Positions 1 to 11,341 of a stretch of DNA of 64,000 nt are shown here, in pieces. The first letter of the stretch is position 1. The number at the start of each line of letters is the position of its first letter. The notes under the pieces were generated by a model. That model had not been told where the DNA came from. It searched no databases and saw only the letters and a list, made by a program, of their open reading frames with translations. The stretch covers positions 1,682,001 to 1,746,000 of the forward strand of contig JAHQIY010000015.1 of the NCBI GenBank assembly GCA_019054805.1, in the 5' to 3' direction. This DNA is from Brachionus manjavacas (Eukaryota; Rotifera; Eurotatoria; Ploima; Brachionidae). The position numbers and the translations under genes were made by a program.

Positions 1-1895
1 ACAAGACACTGCCTGGGCGAAAGATTGCGCTCGCCAGCGCGTCCCGAGTCGCCGCTCAGCAAGAATTTGTACGCGTCCTCAATTTTCGTGTTTGCCGACA
101 GCGACAAATAGCTCTTGTCGGAAATGGGTGGCAAAATGACCACTCTTTCCAAAGTGTTTATCACAGACTTCCACAATTCTTTGAGCAGTCGCTTCAGCAC
201 TGTTTTGTCGCACAACTTGGCAAATTGGCTGAGGATATTGTGCAAAAAGTCGATCAGCGGCATTATGACCATGTCGGCCTCGATTTGAATTTGCTTCTGG
301 TTTGAATTGTTGCCCTGACCACTTGTCTGACTGCCCTTGACATTCTGCAATTGTTTGGACACTTCCTCGCAGCACTTTTGAATTGTGAGCTGAAGGCTCT
401 TCGAGTACATGGCGCTCAGCTCGTCCAACACTTTGGACAATTGTGACTGCAAGTCGTTCAGTATGTCCGAGGCTTCTTTGTCCAGATTTTGGCCACCCAT
501 CGACTCGTAGGACTTTTCCAACTGAACTCTCAGCTGTTGTATGTTGTTGATGAGGGTGCACGCTATTTGCTCTTGGCTGGTGAACAAAGCGAACTCGCGC
601 CGAACCACGTTCGCAAAACCAAGCAGTATTTTGGTAATGCTGAACGCGAAGCGACGCAAGTAACTGTTCTGCACCTCCTGGTCTTGGCATTCCAACTTTT
701 TGATCACATCATAGCACTGGTTGATTTGTGTGAACACGTCCACCACCGACGACGAGAACAAACAATGCTCGGACGTTTGCTGAAAGCTGCTTTGTTTGTC
801 TTTGTCGTAGGCGTTGTGCAAGTACTCCATGGAAATGTCATCGTTGTCATTGAGCCAGTTCATTACAAAAGGCTCGAACCACACATAGTAGTCGGGTATG
901 TAGTCTTTTTGTATTGCTTTAATGTACTGATTGTAGAATAGCTTTACTCTAAATTGCAGATTCATGTAGAGCGGACTCTTGACCACTCTGTGCTGGATGG
1001 GAATTTTCTCGTGCTCCTGCAGGGCTATTTGCAGGTCCTTGCAAAATTCGCTCCACATTGTCTGAGCGCTTAGGTTGCCAACATTTAGCTCGTTGGGAAA
1101 TTGATTGAGCACAAGAGTGTAAGTGGCCTTGTCTTCTTCGATGACAGAAAAAATCAAGTTTATCAAGTAGGACCAGAAGTCCAGGTTTTTGGTGCACGAC
1201 GGACCGAACTCGTCCGGGTCCACGCTCGCCTTGGGCTCGTCGGCCTCGTCTGGTATCGGCTGAGCTGACGATATGCCCGCTACGCTCGGGTCCGTGCTGC
1301 CAAAGTTTCTCTGATACAGTTCGTAGCAATTTTCGAACAAAAAGCGGTAGGTGGCCTCGAGACACGATATGACGCATTTTGTCACCGTGCTGCTAGCTCT
1401 GGGCGGACTGGTCAACTCTTGGACCTTCATGCGGAAAAATGTGATACTAGTGAGCAGGTCGACAGTTGATTTGAGGTCTTGGAGACGCTCGCTGCTCGAG
1501 CTGGGAAAGTTGTTGCGGTACATTGATAAATCGATGCGCAACGAGTTCTCCAGTTGGTTCAGAAGCTTGACAAATTTTTCTTTGCCAAAATTTGAGGCCG
1601 CAAAGCGGTCCGACGCCGACACGGCATTTGTGGCTGTGGTGTGCGCGTAGTAGGCGTTTATGTTGGCCAATAGAGTGCTCATGACGGCAGGCACCCCCGG
1701 ACATATGTACTTGGTGGAAAGGCAGGAAAAATGAGTCATTGCTTGGTATATGGACTCGATGCCATAGCGGATGGCAAATTCGTCAACTATTTCCTGGGCT
1801 GGATCGTCAAAGTACACCTTCCAAGTGTCGTCGCCTTTGGCGTCCGGTATTTTAACTTGACCATTGTTTTTTTCGCATGTAAAATGGAAGATATT
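1..1895 (-). CDS. unc-13: UNC-13/Munc13, 3' large exon (MUN domain), runs off the left edge
   Basis: The frame entering at 1895 stays open to base 1, about 631 residues. It begins with an NIFHF motif and continues through segments that match Munc13 proteins closely, such as [38 protein letters not shown], and near the left edge [14 protein letters not shown] and NLSPRQC. This is the MUN region, which in known family members opens syntaxin and templates SNARE assembly during synaptic-vesicle priming. The acceptor is the AG at 1896-1897 and the phase (0) agrees with the previous exon. The exon is clearly GC-richer than its surroundings. The rest of the MUN domain and the C-terminal C2C lie outside the window. 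Identity is close to certain. Confidence 0.95.
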
Positions 1896-1970
1896 CTTTT
1901 TAATAAAAATAAAGAAAAAATAATTTTTATTTTTGAATACATTTATTTTTTAGAAAAAAATTTTGTTTAC

Positions 1971-2256
1971 CTCGTGAAGACTAGTGTATTGTACATGGTA
2001 AGGTGCCACCTTTTCCTCACCTTTGATTTCTACATTTATGTGCAAGCGTATCGCCCCGGATACGGCCGATTTATCAGTTCGTTTTTCCAGATTGTACCAA
2101 ACATCCATTTCTCCGCTCAAAGTTCTTACTTCAATTATGGTCTGGCCTAAAAAGTCGTCCGATTCCCGAGTCAGTTTTTGCATTAATTTAGCTCTTATGT
2201 CATCGTCTTCGTCCCATACTCTCACTTTTATTCGGTCACACGAATTATGACACTCA
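1971..2256 (-). CDS. unc-13: unc-13 exon: second half of C2B
   Basis: Starts in phase 2 after an AG at 2257-2258 and ends at GAG followed by GTAAAC. It encodes [20 protein letters not shown], including the acidic calcium-binding loop of C2B (WDEDDD), then [16 protein letters not shown] and [19 protein letters not shown], ending in the conserved [13 protein letters not shown] that leads into MUN. This is one of the most conserved stretches of the family. The 286-nt length restores phase 0 for the next exon. Confidence 0.95.
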
Positions 2257-4583
2257 CTTAAATTTAAATTGTTTTAATTTTTTTCACAAATAAATTTGAT
2301 TAATAAAAAAATATTAATTGAAATTAAATTATTTTGCCAAAATATTTTGAAAAATCTATTAGTCTAATTACTTTGGTCTATTCAATTAATTTAATTGTCT
2401 TTTTCAAAAAAATCACCTATGGCAATACTTTCCTATTTCAAAATTTAACTCTAATTTTTATTTTATTTTTATCGATAATTTTTCTATGGCCCAAACGAGA
2501 TCAATTTAAATATAATGATAAAATGTCAAAGCTATATTTGTGCAAAAATCATAAAATTATACAACTTTTCCTTTGAAAATTAAAAAGTAGCAGAAAATGG
2601 CAACAAAAAAAATAAAATTTTTGTCGTTGATAAATATTTTTTAAATAAACGCCAAAAAAAAAATGTAAAAAAAAAAATAAAAAAAATTTGTTTTTTCTCC
2701 AGCCTTTTTGGAAATTAAAAATTTTGGAATGAGGAATTAAAACCAAATAAAAAAGATTAATATACATAAAAATGTGATTCACCTTTAAGAAGAAGTGATA
2801 AAAAACACTTGAAATCCTCTTTTCATTATTAAATTCATTGAAATTTGAAAATAAATTAAAATAATTTTTCAAAATTTTTTGTATTGATTAAAAAGTATTT
2901 TTTAACTGATTAAGTGTTATGCGTTTTTGGAACAAGACATTTAAGATATACAATTTAAAAATGAAGCATAAAAATTAAATATTGTTTTGTTAATTTTTTA
3001 TTTTATCTAAAAAAATAGAGAAATAAAAATTTAAGAGTAGACGTAATTTTTACAACGCATTATATAAGGATGATTTTTAGTTTTTTTTTTATTTATTCAA
3101 TGGACGCCTTAAAGACGATGTAAAAAAAAAAAAATTTAAATAAGAATAAAATAATAAAGTTTAAGACAAAAGAAGAGCATTTTCTAATAATTTAAATTTT
3201 AAACGTTAATATTTTTAATTTTCTTTTAATTTCGATAATTATTATTCAAGTTTTTTCATTTTTCTTCTCTCTTTTATTTTTTTTCTCGTTATTTTTAGAT
3301 AAATTTCTTAAATCGAATAACCGAGTCAATCCAGAAGGAAATCAAGACGAGTTAGAAGATTTTGTTTTAATATCTAGAGTGGCTAATTTTGATTATTTTT
3401 AAATTTTGCAATTTTAAAAATATTTTTTTTCCTAATTTTTAGATCCAAAAAAAAATTGTTTAAGATAGAAATTAAGATTTGAGTTTAATTCTTAAATTTT
3501 ATTTAAATGAAATTCAATAAAAAATTCACCAATTACTAAAAAATTAACCTAAGTTCAAAGCTCAATTACTCAACTAAAAGACAATTTTTATTTAATTTAA
3601 TAGAATTAAAACATTAAATTTTTTTAATGATTTATGTTTCCCTTTTATTTAAGAAATTTTTATAATACGATTTAAAAATGCCTGATCTAATGGATTTAGA
3701 TTATTTGAATTTAATTAAAAATTTATTTTAGTTGTTTTTGATTTTATTAATTAAAAAATGAGGATTATAAATTTTAATAAAACTAAAACTCAATTTTTAA
3801 CCAAGTTAAACAGGGAAAATAAGTTTATCAAGTTCAATTTCCATATTTTTTTTAAATTATGTGAAAAGTAAAATTTGAAACTTATCAAATTAATTTTTTT
3901 ATGAATTCATGTTTTTTTTGTTTAATTTTTGATTTTATTTTCTCTGTTCCAAAATTCACAATGCCTTAAACGTGCCTTTTTTTTCTATTTAAAATTTTTC
4001 TCTTTATAAAAAAATGAAATATTATATAAATTATATTCTCGATTTTGAGACAGCTCTGCGTCATTCAAGAAAAACTGACAAAAATTTTCAAATCAATTAA
4101 GTCAAAACTTTTTTTGATCGAAATAAAATTTTTTGAATTTCCTTTTCTAATTATTCATGAATATTAAAATATTCAAAACTTTGAGTTGGATCTTTGCTAT
4201 TTTAATCGAACCACTTAGAATATTTGAATAGCTTAATTGTTGCCAAGAAAGGTTCAATAATCGAAAAATGAACCATTTAATAATTGAATAGTTTCAAAAT
4301 TATTTTAATATTAATGATAACTTATTAATTCAATTTATTAAATATAATAAATTTTAAAATGAATAAACTTTTTCTTTTATGAAAACATATTTATTTACGA
4401 TTCATTAGAAATGCGTAAACCTTATCTTTTTTTAGACAAATGAGATCTAGTTAATGTCTTAAGAAATTTTCTTATTGCAAAAATGATATCTCATTTAATT
4501 AATTTAAAATTTTTATAATCAAAAAAAAAATTCTTCAATAAATTAAAGAATTTAATATTAAAACAAAAGAGTTTAATACTTAC
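2257..4583. other. unc-13 intron, AT-rich, with one short repeat
   Basis: About 2.3 kb of very AT-rich sequence between the two halves of the C2B coding region. Apart from a short dispersed repeat at about 3091-3250 (listed separately) I see no exon or RNA gene. ORFs here (for example 2549-2872) are low-complexity Phe/Leu/Lys strings produced by A/T runs. Confidence 0.7.
3091..3250 (-). repeat. short dispersed element in unc-13 intron, copy D
   Basis: Head AATAATAATTATCGAAATT at about 3225-3249. The minus-strand tail hairpin (CGTCTTTAAGGCG) and ATTGAATAAAT end lie at 3091-3120. The stem sequence differs from copies A-C, but position, loop (TTTAA) and tail are equivalent. Confidence 0.5.
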
Positions 4584-5173
4584 AAAAAAAACTTCTCATC
4601 CCAAACCGGATTAAGATTTGAATAAACAGTTTTGGTTCGTTTTTTCACTCGACCAACTTGGACAGTCACATACGGATCACTGGTTCCAGACTTGTCTTTG
4701 GCAATTAGACCCTGAGCACATTTTACAGTGATGGTCAATTTAGCTGACCATTTCGATGTGCCGTCTAGAACACTTTGTTTGACTGCCTTCATGTGTCCAA
4801 TGTGCGACTTGGGGTCAACTGTCAATACATCCCTAATCAAATTAAAAACTTCGGGCTTATTTTTTTCCCTAAGTCTCATTTTTTCTTTCATTGCTTCCAT
4901 TAAACTTTTGGTCTTGTCTTCAGCGCCATGTTTGGAGCTTTTTTGGGCACGACGCTGCAAACAGTCGGCATTTAGCAAATCTTTGCATTTCTCGTGGCAT
5001 TTTACTCCACACTCGCGGCACTTCAGACCTTGTCGCGCCAGACCCCATAGCAGGCCCTGGCACTCGTAACAATAAGTCGGATGGGTAAAATTACAAATTT
5101 CAAAATCGTGAGGTGTAGTCAAAGAAATTGGATAAATTAATGCTTGGAGAGTTTTTTTATACACGTGCATTTT
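4584..5173 (-). CDS. unc-13: unc-13 exon: C1 domain and first half of C2B
   Basis: Acceptor at 5174-5175, donor GTAAGT just below 4584, length 590 nt (phase 0 in, phase 2 out). It opens with [17 protein letters not shown], followed by a complete C1 zinc module ([17 protein letters not shown] to [13 protein letters not shown]) with all Cys/His ligands visible. In the family this module binds diacylglycerol or phorbol ester. The linker and [18 protein letters not shown] follow, then the first C2B strands with the calcium-loop motif [17 protein letters not shown]. The C1-C2B-MUN order is diagnostic of UNC-13. Confidence 0.97.
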
Positions 5174-5244
5174 CTATTAATAAATATTAAAAAAATAAAA
5201 TTTATTTATTAAATATAAAATAATAATTAGCAAAAAAAAAGTAC

Positions 5245-5401
5245 CAATTCTTCATCGTTTAGAGTGGTCCGCGCAGCAGGTACTCCGGTACTTCGCTTGT
5301 TGGCCGCCAGTGCCATTGCCAAATCAGTTACCAGCGGAATTGACTTTCGCCGCTGTGGAAAGTCAGGCATAGCATCGATTGCGTAAAACGCATTTCGATC
5401 A
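5245..5401 (-). CDS. unc-13: unc-13 exon immediately upstream of C1
   Basis: 157 nt, phase 2 in and phase 0 out, flanked by AG and GT. It encodes FYAIDAMPDFPQRRKSIPLV then TDLAMALAANKRSTGVPAAR and TLNDEEL. This corresponds to the segment that precedes C1 in Munc13-1 (IDSMPD, KPIPLVSDLAMSL, STLNNEEL). Both proposed 5' routes of the gene can splice into this exon. Confidence 0.93.
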
Positions 5402-5518
5402 CTTGTAAAAAAAAATTAATTTTAATTTAGACCCTAATTAAAAACATGCAAAAGTTAAAAAATTAATCGAGCTGTTCAAATTAAAAGTTAGTAGCCTAAA
5501 AAATTCAACACTTCAAAC

Positions 5519-5746
5519 CTTTGGACTAGTGGCGAATCGCCAAGGCTTTTTTTGTATGTAAAATAATACTTATAATAGTCGCCTATGTAGCCACTGTCCG
5601 TTTTATGGGAAATATTGGGAAATTTTTGGTTTTTAAAATGGCTCAGTCGGTTTTTAATGTCTTTTTTATGTCTTTGCATAAATTTATATTCCACAATGGC
5701 ATTATGGTCAAGATCAATGCTTGCCAATCTTGATCTTTCTCTTTTT
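5519..5746 (-). CDS. unc-13: unc-13 exon, long-form linker
   Basis: 228 nt, with an acceptor TAG above 5746 and a donor GTTTGA below 5519, phase 2 in and out. It encodes a basic and polar linker (RERSRLASIDLDHNAIVEYK onward, with GYIGDYYKYYFTYKK). No domain is recognised. Inclusion is supported by phase: it joins the exon ending at 5982 and feeds the exon at 5245-5401. Because phase is 2 on both sides it could also be skipped without shifting the frame. Confidence 0.75.
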
Positions 5747-5981
5747 CTAATTAAAATTAAATTTTAAAAACTCTTAATTTATTTTTTGGTGGCACTCAAG
5801 AAGCCTTCCCAATTCTACCCCAGTCAGCTTTTTTTAGCCGACTTCGTCTATTCTAAGCTAAAATTTCTACCGATTCAATTAATTATTTTCCCAAGGCACT
5901 TGTAATTTATCTTAATCAATATTTTAATCAAGCAGGCTGATGGGTGTCCATGCACAAGGTCAAACCACTGCACGCATTTAC

Positions 5982-6432
5982 CTAGCTTTTTTATTTGACC
6001 ATTTGGGCAGTTTGACAGTGCCGTCGACAAAATGGGACGCGAGACCGTACCGGAAGAACAAACCTTGCTCGAAAGTGTCCGAACAATCACTGCTGTCCTC
6101 ATCACTGTTGTAAGCATCGTACTCAACCATTTTGCTCATCTTACCTCTGCTTCTTCCTGATTCCAAATATTTTTCCAGCAGTCTAGCATGGTAGCTCTTG
6201 TATTTTTCTTTTTTCTGCTTGTTTGAATCATTAACCATTCTGGAGAACATGCGATGCTGAAAATGCTCGTTCATTGAGTCTTTTTTGCCTGTTTTTGAGC
6301 CATTTTTGATGCTGATGGACGCCTCGAGTTTGCCAATCGAGTCACCATGCTCGTCAGAGCTCGCGTCCGACACTCCGCCCAAATGGTCCTTATTCATCAG
6401 TGCATCAATTTTAACTAAATGGGATTTTTTTG
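5982..6432 (-). CDS. unc-13: unc-13 exon, long-form disordered linker
   Basis: Best acceptor is the TTAG at 6433 and above (phase 1 in), which makes the join HLAKKSHLVKIDALMNKDHL with the micro-exon at 6527-6565. The donor is GTAAAT below 5982, phase 2 out. The content is Ser/Asp/Lys-rich and probably disordered (YDAYNSDEDSSDCSDTFEQG). An in-frame ATG at 6451 lies just upstream, directly after another AG, so use as an alternative start cannot be excluded. Confidence 0.72.
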
Positions 6433-6526
6433 CTAAGCTTGCCTGCTCCATCTAATTTAAATTTTAAATTAAAATGTGTCGCCTGGTATGAAGAAAGTCT
6501 TGCTCAACAGGATTATTAATTCTTAC

Positions 6527-6565
6527 CTAGGTGTTCCTTTTTTACAAAGCCAACATTGGTTTGGT
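6527..6565 (-). CDS. unc-13: unc-13 39-nt micro-exon
   Basis: Bounded by CAAAG and GTAAGA, phase 1 in and out. Joined to the exons at 15137-15329 and 5982-6432 it reads AAYQTNVGFVKKEHL without a stop. Both other phases run into stops in the next exon, so phase strongly constrains this assignment. The acceptor lacks a strong pyrimidine tract, which lowers confidence. Confidence 0.6.
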
Positions 6566-6733
6566 CTTTGTTTCATTTTTATTTTTAGGAAAAAAAATCA
6601 AAAAAAAACTCAGATTTTAATATATTTTTTTAATAAAGAATAAAGAAATCCGAGTTGGATGTTCAAGTATTTTGATATTGAATACTTAAGTGACAACACA
6701 TAGTGGGAGACATTCGGTAGCCAAAAAACTTAC

Positions 6734-6804
6734 TTCATGTTTCCTGATTTGATAAGTTGCATACTCTTTTCTGTTATTTGTTTAAGAATTGGCTCTGGTT
6801 CATT
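6734..6804 (-). CDS. unc-13: unc-13 exon of the short (12115-start) form
   Basis: 71 nt, acceptor TTTTTTAG, donor GTAAGT, phase 0 in and phase 2 out. It encodes NEPEPILKQITEKSMQLIKS then GNM. Only this frame is open. It fits the phase-0 donor of the 11342-12115 exon and the phase-2 acceptor of 5245-5401, but not the micro-exon at 6527-6565. It therefore appears to belong to a separate splice route that bypasses the long-form linker exons. Confidence 0.7.
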
Positions 6805-7396
6805 CTAAAAAATATTTAAAAAAAAGTTAATTGTTTTTTTCTCTAAAATCGGCAAATATTTGCGATTTTAAAACGAATATTCTCTCAGCATAGGTTAGAT
6901 TTTTTGAGATTACATTATGCTAAGAATGCAAATTATGTCTGAGGGGAAGAAGAACAAGTTTGAATTAGAAAATTCCATCAATTTATTCGTTTGAATCGAT
7001 CTAAATGTGCAATTGCGCATTTAGATCTGTAAAAGGTATTCGTTATGGCATCGATGTAAATTGCACAACCAAAAAATTAAAAATGCCATATAAATAAATT
7101 TTGGTAAGAAGATATTTTTCAATAATTTTTAATTTAGACAAAAAAAATAATTAAGTATTTATTAATCAATCGGCTTACCGACTGTAGATGGTCGGATTCA
7201 CACAAATCGATTTTTCTACCTGATTTAAATTTTTTTTAGATAAATCATTAAGTTGACATTAAATTGAATTAATTAAAAAAAAATTAATTGAGGAAAGCTT
7301 AGTGAAAGTAAAAAGCTCTTAATTACAGCCATTTTCATTCTGATTTATTGCCTAAATCCAGCTTCTTAGTTGCTTGATGATTTATTTATCCCCTAC

Positions 7397-7452
7397 GTTG
7401 GATGTGTAGACTGCGCCGCGCGCTGGTTCCACTTCCAAAAGAACTCCAGCAA
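7397..7452 (-). CDS. possible small unc-13 cassette exon
   Basis: A GC-rich 56-nt island in an AT-rich intron reads AGVLLEVEPARGAVYTSN on the minus strand between an AG and GTAGGG, phase 1 in and phase 0 out. That would fit between 15137-15329 and 6734-6804. The acceptor has no pyrimidine tract. It could instead be a 5'UTR exon or regulatory DNA. Confidence 0.3.
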
Positions 7453-8282
7453 CTTTTTTTCCAACAAATAAATTTTTTATTTTTCTAAGTCACCTTTGAA
7501 ACAAAATTCTTTCACAACCAAAACTACTGATATTTCTAGTCAGAAATATCATTTTAATCAGAGAGAAGAAAAAAATTTAAAATTTTCAAATTGCATTCAA
7601 AGACACACAAACAGTTAATTGATATCATTAGATCAAATTACTTATAAGAAAATTAGAACTTATTATATAATCGATAAAATTAATTGAATAGACTTGAGTG
7701 AGTGTGTGTGAAAGAGAGAGAGAGAGAATTTATTTGAGAGCCCGGCACCCGGACTCAGCAAATAAATCCCAATTTTCAAGAGAACTCGCTCAGAAACCAC
7801 TTAAGCAACTCGATAAGTTCGGAGAATACTTCAGAAATACAAAATAAATTCAATGAGCATATGTAAATTTATAAATAATCTTACTGGCAAAGACGTGTAC
7901 AGAAGTAGACTTTTTTCAAGAACAAAGTCGATGGCAGTGTCACTTCGAAGAAATTCTTCAACAAAACTCTCGAACATAGCTTTCTATTTTTATAGTTTTT
8001 CTCAAATAAATTTCCAAATGTTTTGATTAGAACTTTTTTTTTTCAATAGAAAAAAAGGAACCAAAAGCAATAAAACCTATCATAAATTATTTTTACATCA
8101 TTTCAGTCAACAGCATTAGAACTCATTTTTTTCCTTGAAAAAAAAAAATAAAAGAAGAAAACACATAAATCTGTCTTTGATATAAATTATTTTTTTTATA
8201 GAAAAATTTATGATTTATTAAGAGAAACATAGAAACCAAATTAGCGAAAGTTGTTCGGGCTGCGAGTGCAAGTCGCAATAAA

Positions 8283-9131
8283 TTATTGCTTCAAAATTGA
8301 CGAGTCCAATTCAATTATGTCATAGCTTTCTTCTCTGATGGCATACAACTCGTTGGCTTTGGCACCACTCTTGCGCCGATTCCCAAAAGCCTCCTTGATC
8401 ATTGTTCTCACTTTTTCTCCCAGTCGGTTTATGTAGCACTTGATTGTTTGGAGTCGGGACATGCGCGGCAAACCATAGCTCAGCCTGGGCCCACCATACC
8501 TAGAACACTCTGATCTCTTTACATATGTACATTTAAAATTGGACAAGTCCAACAGGGATTTGTGTTTGGACACCATTTGAATTTGTCCGCTGCTTTTTTT
8601 CGAGCTCAAGTCTGGCACTGAATTGGAAAAATGGTCTAAATTGGAATTATTTACAAGAGAAATGCTCGACTGGACATCGAATGTAATTGGCGAGCATACA
8701 AATGGTCTAGATTGGTGCTGAGGACTGCAAATGCGGCTGGACTCGTTGCTGAAAAACTTCATCTTGAACATGTCCTCGATGGTGAGACACTTTTGGTCAT
8801 CGAGCTCGCTATCGGGCTCTTCAAAACAACTTAGATTTTTCACGGACTCAGAAATGCTCAGCATTTCGAAGTCGAGGATTCTTTGTCTCAGCAATTCCTG
8901 GACGCGTTCATTGAGGTCGTAGACAGAGAGGGTGTCCGACTCGGCCTTGCGCACAAAGTCCAATTCTTTGTCCCATTCCAGCTCGGATAGTGGCTGCGTG
9001 TGACTCATGTTGCTCGACGAGTCCTGATGCTGGCTTATCAGTGCCAAAGTGAGCCTTCTGGCATCCAGCACGGGACCTATTGAATTCGACGAACTTGTCC
9101 GAGGCAGATAACGCTCTTCTGACTCATTCAT
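8283..9131 (-). CDS. single-exon 282-residue protein nested in an unc-13 intron
   Basis: The ORF has a good ATG (MNESEERYLPRTSSSNSIGP), a clean TAA stop and an AATAAA signal about 60 bases past it (near 8216). There is no plausible splice acceptor at the start or donor at the end, so it reads as an independent gene on the same strand as unc-13. GC content is well above the flanks. The N-terminal half is acidic with a helical stretch (YDLNERVQELLRQRILDFEM). The C-terminus is basic (RLGEKVRTMIKEAFGNRRKS). I do not recognise the family, and see no signal peptide or membrane segment. Confidence 0.7.
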   Translation of the reverse strand: MNESEERYLPRTSSSNSIGPVLDARRLTLALISQHQDSSSNMSHTQPLSELEWDKELDFVRKAESDTLSVYDLNERVQELLRQRILDFEMLSISESVKNLSCFEEPDSELDDQKCLTIEDMFKMKFFSNESSRICSPQHQSRPFVCSPITFDVQSSISLVNNSNLDHFSNSVPDLSSKKSSGQIQMVSKHKSLLDLSNFKCTYVKRSECSRYGGPRLSYGLPRMSRLQTIKCYINRLGEKVRTMIKEAFGNRRKSGAKANELYAIREESYDIIELDSSILKQ

Positions 9132-11334
9132 TTTTATTTAAACAAAAAAAAGCAGATAGAAAAAACTAGGCGCCTGAAATTTTTAAACATTTTGATAACA
9201 TCATATGACGCAGATTTAATTGAGAGATTTAGAAAATTTTTATGCAATTTCCACAGATGGCAATAATGACATATATTAGTGATAGAGAGAAAATAAAAAT
9301 AAAAATAAAAAAAATAAAAAAATAAAAAAAATTAAAAAAATGCTGAAATTGATCTAACTAGTGGCATAAGGGTGTCGAAAATTGTTGTTTTTCTCTAAAT
9401 GCCTAAAAGTTTTTTAATTAAATTTTTCATCCAAAATAAATTTTTGAAGACTTAATTTATTTTTTCAAAGCCGGTTTATTTAAATAAAATCAAGCCCAGC
9501 ATGATTTAAGTATAAATCCTATTAGAATGAAATTTCAATTAAAAATACTTTGCCAATTAATGGTCTTGCCTGGTAAGTAGCATAGTTATGCAAAAATAAA
9601 AAGAAGAAGGAGATGGTATCTAATTTTTCTGTTGTTACTCTTTAGATTTTAATTTCCATAATAATGAAAATAGCATGATTTTAATGCCACACTTTCTTTT
9701 TCATCTTTTGTGGCTAATGAGCTAAATAACTATGAAAATCGACCTGGGTTTGAACTTTTCGAAAAAAAATTTATTTCGAACAATTTTGGGCTATTTGTTT
9801 ATGGTTTTTATTTAGTTTTTAAGCTTTTTGTCACAATTAAACTAAAAATTTGCCGCTTTTTTGTACCATCGCATCAGTCTACAATTTAAATTTTTTGCAA
9901 AAATGGATCACAACTATGTCCCATTTTTCTTTTTTTCACTCATTTCTAAAAACACAAATTTGGCCCCTAAAAAATCGCCTTAATTGCTATGAATCTACCA
10001 AAACCTTATAGACCAAAATGTTTGTAAAACTATTTGACGGTATTAGTCTGTCACAATTAAAAACTCTAAGAAAATAAGAAAAAAATTAAAAATTATTTTA
10101 AACTAAATTATTAGTGTGGAAATAATGGCTATTTTTATTTTTTTCCGTCAATATTGAATGTAAATTTAAATTACTTAAATTTCATAGCCTGTTTTATTTA
10201 TGATAAATTAAAAATAAAATAACAAATCCATTGTTTAGGTAATAAAATTCTTAAAAAAATTTATTTAGAATTTTTTTAAAAACTTGATAGGAAAAAAAGT
10301 CTAAAATTATAATCCTAAACTCTTTAAGAACTTATAAATGTAAACTTTATTATTGTTTTTAAAAATTGAATCAATAAATAATCTGTCATTTTTCATGATG
10401 CTTAATTAAAATTGAAGAATTGATTACAAAAAAGCTTACTTTATTTTTTTGTTAGTAAAATTTATAAATAAATTCTCTAAAAACATTTTGATTTAATAAA
10501 TTTTTTAAATCTTTTTAATTTTGTGCCCATTTATTTAACAATTAGATAAAAAATTATTAAATCGGCTATCAAAGTGCGCCAATTATTTATTCTGGTAGAA
10601 AAATCGAATTTTAGACATTTTAATAAACCAAATAAATTAGCTTTAAATGATACTATTTTTGTCATGTCTTTGATTTCATTTTGTGAAACATCTAAAACAA
10701 TTTTAAATACGAAACTAAAATCATGTTAAAACGAATTCTGAAAAAGCTGATAATGTAGCTTCATAAATTATACGGCCAAGTGTCAAATTACTAAATTTAG
10801 ATATTTTTTTTGGTATATTAAATAAAAATCTAAATTACAGTTAAAGCCATTTGTATTTTGAACAATAAAAAAATAATTTACAATGCATTTTTTTAATTCA
10901 AATTTTAAAATAAAAAAAAAAAAAAAGTAAAATATTTTGTTGTATCAAAAGCTTTCGCAGTAAAAGCATATCAAACAAATAGAAAAATCAAAGCATTTTA
11001 ATACTCAACTTGAGTTAACCAAAAAAAAATATTTGCTTTATTTTTTTGATAATAAATATTTATCAAAATTCGAACTATTTTATTACTTTATTTGAAACAG
11101 AGTTAATTTTAGAAAAGATAGAAATCATTTAGGCAGATTGTTAAATAAGACAAATATGAAAAAAATTTCATCAACAAAACCTGAATAACTCCTATGATAA
11201 ATATTATCGTTTCCTATTTGCCACGCTTGAACAAGAGCAAATTATTTTAAAAATAAAAAATAAAAAAAAAATTTTTTTTTTTCTTAATTCAAACATTGTT
11301 CTATGATCCTAAATCTGTTTAGCATAAAGAAATT
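9132..11334. other. AT-rich intronic sequence, no gene seen
   Basis: About 2.2 kb of A/T-rich DNA between the nested gene and the short-form first exon. It has long A and T runs and frequent stops in every frame. I found no exon, RNA gene or clear repeat unit. Confidence 0.6.
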
Positions 11335-11341
11335 AACTTAC

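Noticed and set aside
79-941. ORFs of 203 and 150 residues at the left edge (79-690 minus, 489-941 plus)
   Set aside because: They overlap the unc-13 MUN exon in other frames. The true frame is open from 1895 to 1 and matches Munc13, so these are shadows.
5875-6126. 83-residue minus ORF overlapping an unc-13 exon
   Set aside because: Different frame from the phase-consistent exon 5982-6432 and no recognisable content.
6433-6451. ATG at 6451 as the start of a separate gene
   Set aside because: Possible, but the downstream frame joins perfectly to unc-13 exons on both sides through the acceptor at 6433, so it is treated as an exon with only an outside chance of being an alternative start.
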